This document shows, one piece after another, positions 59,015-64,000 of a DNA stretch of 64,000 bases. Below the pieces are notes generated by a model. The model was not told where the DNA came from. It made no database searches and was given only the letters and a program-made list of their open reading frames with translations. A program made the position numbers and the translations under genes. Every line of letters starts with the position of its first letter. Position 1 is the first letter of the stretch. Source of the DNA: Actinostola sp. cb2023 (Eukaryota; Cnidaria; Anthozoa; Actiniaria; Actinostolidae); NCBI GenBank assembly GCA_033675265.1, contig JAUJYZ010000186.1:286001-350000 (forward strand). The letters run 5' to 3'.

Positions 59015-59060
59015 ATTTGAAAGTCTGCCGGTACGAGGGTCGAACCCAGGACCTTCGAAT
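59015..59060 (-). repeat. tRNA-like B-box fragment
   Basis: The minus strand reads GGTCCTGGGTTCGACCCTCG, a T-arm and B-box-like sequence, but no matching acceptor stem or A-box is upstream. It is probably a SINE remnant. Confidence 0.3.
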
Positions 59061-60550
59061 CTATGCTCAATCATTAGTAATTTCCTCTGGGAAATATTCG
59101 ATCCAATGAGACTCAAGTCTAATATAAAGATCTCCTCTGGGACTTTGGAAAGGCATTATGATTCATGAATTTCATATTCTTACGACTGCGAGCATGTGGA
59201 TATTTTGTCTGCGCATGCGCCAACACAGCATTGACCAGTGTCTGAACCATTTTACAGCTCGATAGCTCATTTTAAGGATATTTTGTAGGAGATCTACGCG
59301 TTTCTAAAGTTTAAACGTCATGAAAATTTACTCATTTTCAAAGACGATAAACACTTAAGCTTCTTCCCCTGGGTATATCTTTGGCCGCTGTTATTTCTTT
59401 TGATGGCGAGATATTTTACATTGAAATGCGACTGTGGAGTTTGGAGTTGGATGTTCAGCGTTAATTATTTCAACAATCAAGTATTCTACAGCACTGGATT
59501 AACGCTTGGTAATTGTGATGACAGTAAACTTTTAGAATTTTAATGAAATGGTCTTTCAGGTGGACGCGATTTCGAGCTATGGCCCGGTGAATATGTAGAA
59601 GTGTTCAATTTAGGTCGAACTTTAACGAGATATTTCTTGAAATTTTTATCGACCCCCAACTGGTTGGAGATAATTACCACAGCATTCATTCCTTTGTATA
59701 ATTTCAGTTTTTATAGAGAATGGGGCTTCAAAAAATGCATAGCTGTCAGATTTAATAGATTCTTCTCACCCTATACTCGGTGTAATGGCGGAATTGATGT
59801 TTTGTGTTCCTTCTCGAAGCCATGGTTCTATCATATCTTTGTCTATTTCCTTAGTCTAAGTCTTTGAAGGTATAAATGAGAGAACAGACTTTGCAGACAA
59901 ATTAGTTGTTAAGAAAATTAAAACTTTTTTCCACTGTTTTGCATTGCAATAGTTTTGCTTACCATTTACGGGACTCGCGAAGAGCAGAAATGTGGACTCC
60001 AAGCATTCAAGTCAAATTATCTTTCGATTTCTACCGACCCCCAAGCTGCTTAATGTTACGGAGGCGAAGATTATTCAATAGTCATTCCATTCATCACAAT
60101 AAATGACTTTCAAAAAATGCATAGCTCCTGCTATGAATGTTCAAAGTGCATGTATACGGCGAAGACGGCAGCCATTGTCAGTTTAGCTTGTCATGTCTGG
60201 ACCTCCCTCACCTTGCAACTCATAATACATCGTAAATACTGGTTATGACAACTGCAGCATGCCTTCAGCATTGACAAAATAGAATCCATCATTTTAGAGT
60301 TGCATATGTTCATATAGACAAGTTAATAAATAAATATATGAGAAAGAACTTCGCCATCTTGTTTGTTATTCCTGGTATTTAAATTAGCGCGGGATGGCGC
60401 GGGATATTTATGCGCGTGTCAGAGGGTCTTTGTGTTCATGTTGGCATTTCACGCATGCGCAGACAAAATGCCCATATGCTACGACTGCGTATTTTGGGGG
60501 AGTAGGAAAGGGGAAATTAGAGCTGACGCGAAGTCACTGGGGACGAAAAT
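59061..60550. other. Intergenic sequence, nothing supported
   Basis: Short open frames at 59601-59867 and 59906-60106 have no recognisable similarity and no clear splice context. Confidence 0.4.
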
Positions 60551-60553
60551 AAT

Positions 60554-60605
60554 ATGGCGGCCAGATGTTCACGACGGAACGCCAATGATATTTTTAGCCA
60601 TCGAG
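60554..60605 (+). CDS. Possible first coding exon
   Basis: ATGGCGGCC in a favourable context opens 17 codons (MAARCSRRNANDIFSHR) plus one base, followed by a GTATGA donor. CpG content is raised just upstream. No second exon could be matched with confidence, so this is a weak call. Confidence 0.22.
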
Positions 60606-60699
60606 GTATGATTTTATCCAGGTCGATGAAAGCATTTACTGTTATGATCTATATTGTGTTGGTGGTCTAGACTGATCAGGCAGGAGATCTGTAATATTT

Positions 60700-61254
60700 C
60701 TGGTTTTAGAATGGTATCTTTTAGGGGTCAAACAAAGCAAAAGCCACGCCCAGATTGTTCTCCTCTCATTTTCACATGGGAGTCCCCCCCCGGGTTGATA
60801 TGCAACGGATCTACTTCTGATAGAGCACAAAACACGCAGCAAACGTTTTCAATGGCTTTAATTTTTGACATAATTGGTTTAGCTTACAGCCTCAGCCGGT
60901 ATATCACCTCCTAAACGTGCATTATTTACTCTTTCAATGTAAGACTTCAGAAAGAGCTTTTGTCTTTAACTAACTTAAATATAAGTCTTACTACTACTAC
61001 TGTGTCTTGACATTACTTCAGACTCGTCTCAGGTCACTTTCGTTCACTTGATGAAAGAGGACCCTGGGTACGGAGTTTACGTCGATTTGAAGCCGAATAA
61101 AAAAGAGTATAAATATTTGTTAATATTACGAAATTATTATTTTCGTGTTCGTATCATTGAAGTTCTTGAATTTATATTCTTATTACTGAGGTGTCCGACT
61201 TATCGAGGTCAATTACCATTATTTATTTATGACTTATGGTTCCTATCCGTTTAA
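60700..61254. other. Intergenic sequence with a transposon-end-like motif
   Basis: GACTCCCCCCCGGGTTG-like sequence near 60780-60800 resembles C/G-rich ends of animal DNA elements. Nothing else is supported. Confidence 0.35.
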
Positions 61255-61758
61255 TTAAAGCTCTTTTTCAATGAGTTGTTTGATCACGGGAGAGACGTTG
61301 GGTAGACGTTTCCTCTTCTCCTCCGGCGACAGATGCTTGAATCCCTGCACGAAGCGTAGACAGTTGTTGGCTCCACAGCGACATTCAAATGGCGACGCCA
61401 TTGAATACTCGGTCAAGTTGTAGTCAATTCTTATTTCTTCGCCTTTAGCGATGTCACGTGTTGACTCCAGGTGCCAGGATACCTCTTCCACGTCTTGGTC
61501 TTGCTCAATGGTTTCGGCATCTTTACGACGATGGTAGACTGGACGGCAGTTTGGCGAGCATGAGTGGTTTCCAAACTTCACGATCCCTTTGTGGTCTAAG
61601 TGCTTGTTTGGACCGATTTGGTGAGTGTACGTTGTTGGTGAAGAGTAGATCTTGCCATAGAAGTCCCCCAGGAAGGTGCCTTTGGGGAGGTCTTCTTTGG
61701 CGACCAGAGCTTTGAAGCCTTTTTCGATTTCAACGACTTTAACACATTCAGCATCCAT
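61255..61758 (-). CDS. Small stand-alone SET-domain protein
   Basis: A single uninterrupted 167-codon frame consists almost entirely of a SET domain with a post-SET module. KGTFLGDFYG (26-35) is the cofactor-binding N-terminal motif. FGNHSCSPNC (62-71) is the NHSC motif and GEEIRIDY (106-113) holds the catalytic Tyr. CRCGANNC (126-133) is the zinc-binding post-SET cluster. The family transfers methyl groups from S-adenosylmethionine to protein lysines. There is no pre-SET, zinc-finger or chromatin-reader domain, so the substrate cannot be predicted. A pyrimidine-rich tract ending TCATTAG just upstream of the ATG looks like a 3' splice site of a 5' UTR intron. Size and architecture recall compact SET proteins of bacteria, viruses and protists, so transfer is possible but untested. 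Confidence 0.92.
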   Translation of the reverse strand: MDAECVKVVEIEKGFKALVAKEDLPKGTFLGDFYGKIYSSPTTYTHQIGPNKHLDHKGIVKFGNHSCSPNCRPVYHRRKDAETIEQDQDVEEVSWHLESTRDIAKGEEIRIDYNLTEYSMASPFECRCGANNCLRFVQGFKHLSPEEKRKRLPNVSPVIKQLIEKEL

Positions 61759-61763
61759 GATTC

Positions 61764-61790
61764 TAATGAGAGTAAAGAGAAAAAAATTCG
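61764..61790 (-). promoter_or_regulatory. Putative 3' splice site before the SET gene
   Basis: On the minus strand TTTTTTTCTCTTTACTCTC then ATTAG ends about five bases before the ATG. A 5' UTR intron is inferred; its donor is not identified. Confidence 0.4.
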
Positions 61791-62090
61791 GGTTAGAAAA
61801 CCGGTAAAACCAGTTATTTACACCTGTTTAAAAAATGGCGTCATTATTGGCGTCGACCTGAGATAGGCCTTGACACAAATATCTCGAAAAATGGCCTAAA
61901 TATGTTTCCGCAAATTCTCAAAAAAATCTCTAAATACCCCAAAAATTTTCCTGAATATCTCAATATCCCCTTATATCCATATTATTATTATTTTCACCGG
62001 CTTCCATTGTAGTAAAAGATCAAATAATGAGAAGGGAAATAAACAGCCTTGAATCGGTCGAAACGGCTCTAAAAAACATGGACGACTGCA

Positions 62091-62458
62091 AATGGGCTTG
62101 TGTCACCTGTCACGTGACGTTTTAAATTTTCACCGAAGACAAACGAAAATATCATAACTTGAAAGAGCATACTAAAATTAGTAAAAGTTGAAAATTTCAA
62201 AGGAATCAAGCAATTAAATAAGACAAAAGTTAGATGCTTTCAAAGTTTCCCGCTTTAACAAGGATTTGTATGGGTTTTTCGCTTGCCCTCCAACATACAT
62301 TTTCATACAAAAAAGTTCAAGTTTGAATGCCTGTAACTATTGCCCTATTTACTTAATTCCCTTCAAACTTTCCACTTTTACTAACTATAGCATGCTCTTT
62401 CCAGTTATGTCTTCGGTGAAAATTTAAAAAGTCACGTGACAGGTGACACAAGCTCATT
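62091..62458. mobile_element. Foldback MITE with about 120-bp arms
   Basis: AATGGGCTTGTGTCACCTG at the left is mirrored by CAGGTGACACAAGCTCATTG at the right. The similarity continues inward through TTTTCACCGAAGAC and GAGCATACTA. Confidence 0.8.
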
Positions 62459-62610
62459 GGTGACTGGAAGTACTTGAGAGCCCTGAAAATATGGGGGCGG
62501 CCCCCAACCTCGATCCCAGGGTCACAGGGATCCCGTAGCGCCGATTTGGTTAGATTTCGCTAGTTTTCAGTGAGTTTTGGTCGTTTTTAGTAGTCATTTG
62601 GGGTTTTTTC

Positions 62611-63345
62611 CATTCTCGTACCCAGAGCCCGCTCGTCATTTGGTTTGTCGCTGGCTCTGGGAATCCCTGAAATTTTAGCGAATTTCATTGGCTGATGAAA
62701 TCAACAATGACTGATCGTATTTGATTGGTTCATGAGATCAACAAAGATTCAAACTTGCAAGGCGAACGAAAGGAATGACAGCGACGGTTGTATTTTCATA
62801 CAATGGTATTCCGTTATTGAATTATAAAGCTATGGAAATGAGAGTGACTGTGTAGACATAAATTGATCTGAATTCGTAAAGGGAGATCTAACAATACATA
62901 AATTATAAAAGTAAAGTAACGGCTACAGACACAATCGATCGTACTCGCTTTGAGTATTCAAAGGAATATTTTTATAATTCAAGAGAAACAATAACAAAGC
63001 GGAAGACAGGAAGGTTCACATGCAAGATTATATTAGAACATGTATTTATCGTCCAGCCTTTACCGCAACAGAGCCAGAGAAGAACCGGTGATGAACGTCG
63101 AAGGGATTTTAAACGGCTACACGAAGATAAATGCACAAACTTGTGTACTTGTTACATTGTTTGAATATTCAAACCAACGTGAACACTACGTCGCCAGTAG
63201 ACTCTTCCACAGTACCCGCTCTCAGCGGTCTTTAGTATGAGCATGCGCTCTGACGACTTGGTCGTCAAAATTTGACGACCGAGCAACAGGGTTTCCCAGA
63301 GCCAGCGACAAACCAAATGACGAGCGGGCTCTGGGTACGAGAATG
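62611..63345. mobile_element. Non-autonomous DNA element with 53-bp perfect TIRs
   Basis: CATTCTCGTACCCAGAGCCC onward (62611-62663) is exactly mirrored at 63293-63345. The 630-bp interior has no transposase. A short inner hairpin (GACGACTTGGTCGTC) lies near 63253. Confidence 0.85.
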
Positions 63346-64000
63346 GGTTTTTTTCATGTTTTTTCCATGTTTTTTCCCTGAAACTTCGTGTGGTGAAATG
63401 AGATCATTATAGGAGCTAAATGAGCAAATAAAAAATGGGAGTCACCGACTTCGCTATGGAGCCAGATTGCTTCAAAGTATACCCTTTTTCTGATCGAAAA
63501 TTACGTGCGTTAAATCCACGGAAAGTCGAGATTGAAAGGTATTTTTTTTGTAGAAAAACTAAACGGATTGCTAAAATTTTCTTCAAATGGCTATCTAAGA
63601 GTTTATAGATTAAAATTATGTACAAAGATTTGTGAATATATAGAAACAACCTGTAGTTTTTGGCTCATATTTACAGTCACCACGTAGCCATCGACGACTC
63701 TTTCGCGTGAAGGTAGGTTGAAGTTTTCATCTAAATTCGTGTTTTTATCAAAATCTATCCATGTTTTTTTTCTTTAAATTTGGTACATGGGGAGCTTTTA
63801 TAATTCTTTGTAAAATCACAAAATAAAAAATGGGCCAGGGTCACCGATATCGTTCTCGAGATATTAGCCGATGAAAATCGTCTACGTAACATGCGTGACT
63901 GGCTGCCATATTGGACGTGAGGAAAGAGGACTGTACCGAGAAGATTCGAACCTTGATTTTATGCGCAGAAAAGATGCGCGTGAACAATGCGTGCGAACGT
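63346..64000. other. Unannotated edge sequence
   Basis: AT-rich, with no gene, RNA or repeat that I can support. Confidence 0.5.

Noticed and set aside
60554..61100. Two-exon small plus-strand gene ending near 61102
   Set aside because: A junction to the CTCAG acceptor near 61031 gives a 40-residue product of no known type; evidence is too thin.

Overview
The window looks like a metazoan nuclear genome segment, most likely cnidarian (coral or sea anemone). This is an inference from AT-rich sequence, short exons with GT/AG introns, dense foldback (MITE-like) DNA, a Ty3/Gypsy element and a secreted phospholipase A2. No bacterial-style operons, rRNA genes or intact tRNA genes were seen.

Layout. 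1-950: two foldback elements. 1.0-8.55 kb: a minisatellite of about 18-20 bp units, split by a complete Ty3/Gypsy retrotransposon (3410-7793, minus strand) with 144-bp LTRs that look identical and a GTGTC target duplication. 8.5-30 kb: no gene I can name. It holds foldback and TTAA-flanked elements, tandem duplications, tRNA-like repeats, a TCATCA minisatellite, and a 5-kb CCACCAAAACCATC satellite interleaved with five copies of one exon-like cassette. Isolated minus-strand exon candidates sit at 14670-14736, 19707-19827 and 27760-27852.

30.0-47.3 kb: a head-to-head pair of ribosome-biogenesis genes. GRWD1 is on the minus strand (14 exons, 30022-40695) and ABT1 on the plus strand (6 exons, 40951-47308), with 255 bp between start codons and an E-box beside the GRWD1 start. 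GRWD1 introns carry MITEs, simple repeats and a roughly 113-bp array that has amplified most of coding exon 9 and its splice donor nine extra times. ABT1 intron 5 carries a 1-kb long-TIR, Mutator-like element that contains an exon-like open segment.

47.5-51.2 kb: foldbacks, a dispersed repeat, and a 57-bp tandem array bearing repeated AATAAA signals. 51.3-56.5 kb: a five-exon secreted phospholipase A2 gene on the minus strand; the arms of a long inverted repeat flank its exon 1. 57-64 kb: a possible zinc-finger fragment, a 167-residue stand-alone SET-domain gene (61255-61758, minus) and more foldback elements.

How the genes relate: GRWD1 (Rrb1 family) and ABT1 (Esf2 family) both serve ribosome assembly and probably share a promoter. 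The phospholipase and SET genes appear independent.
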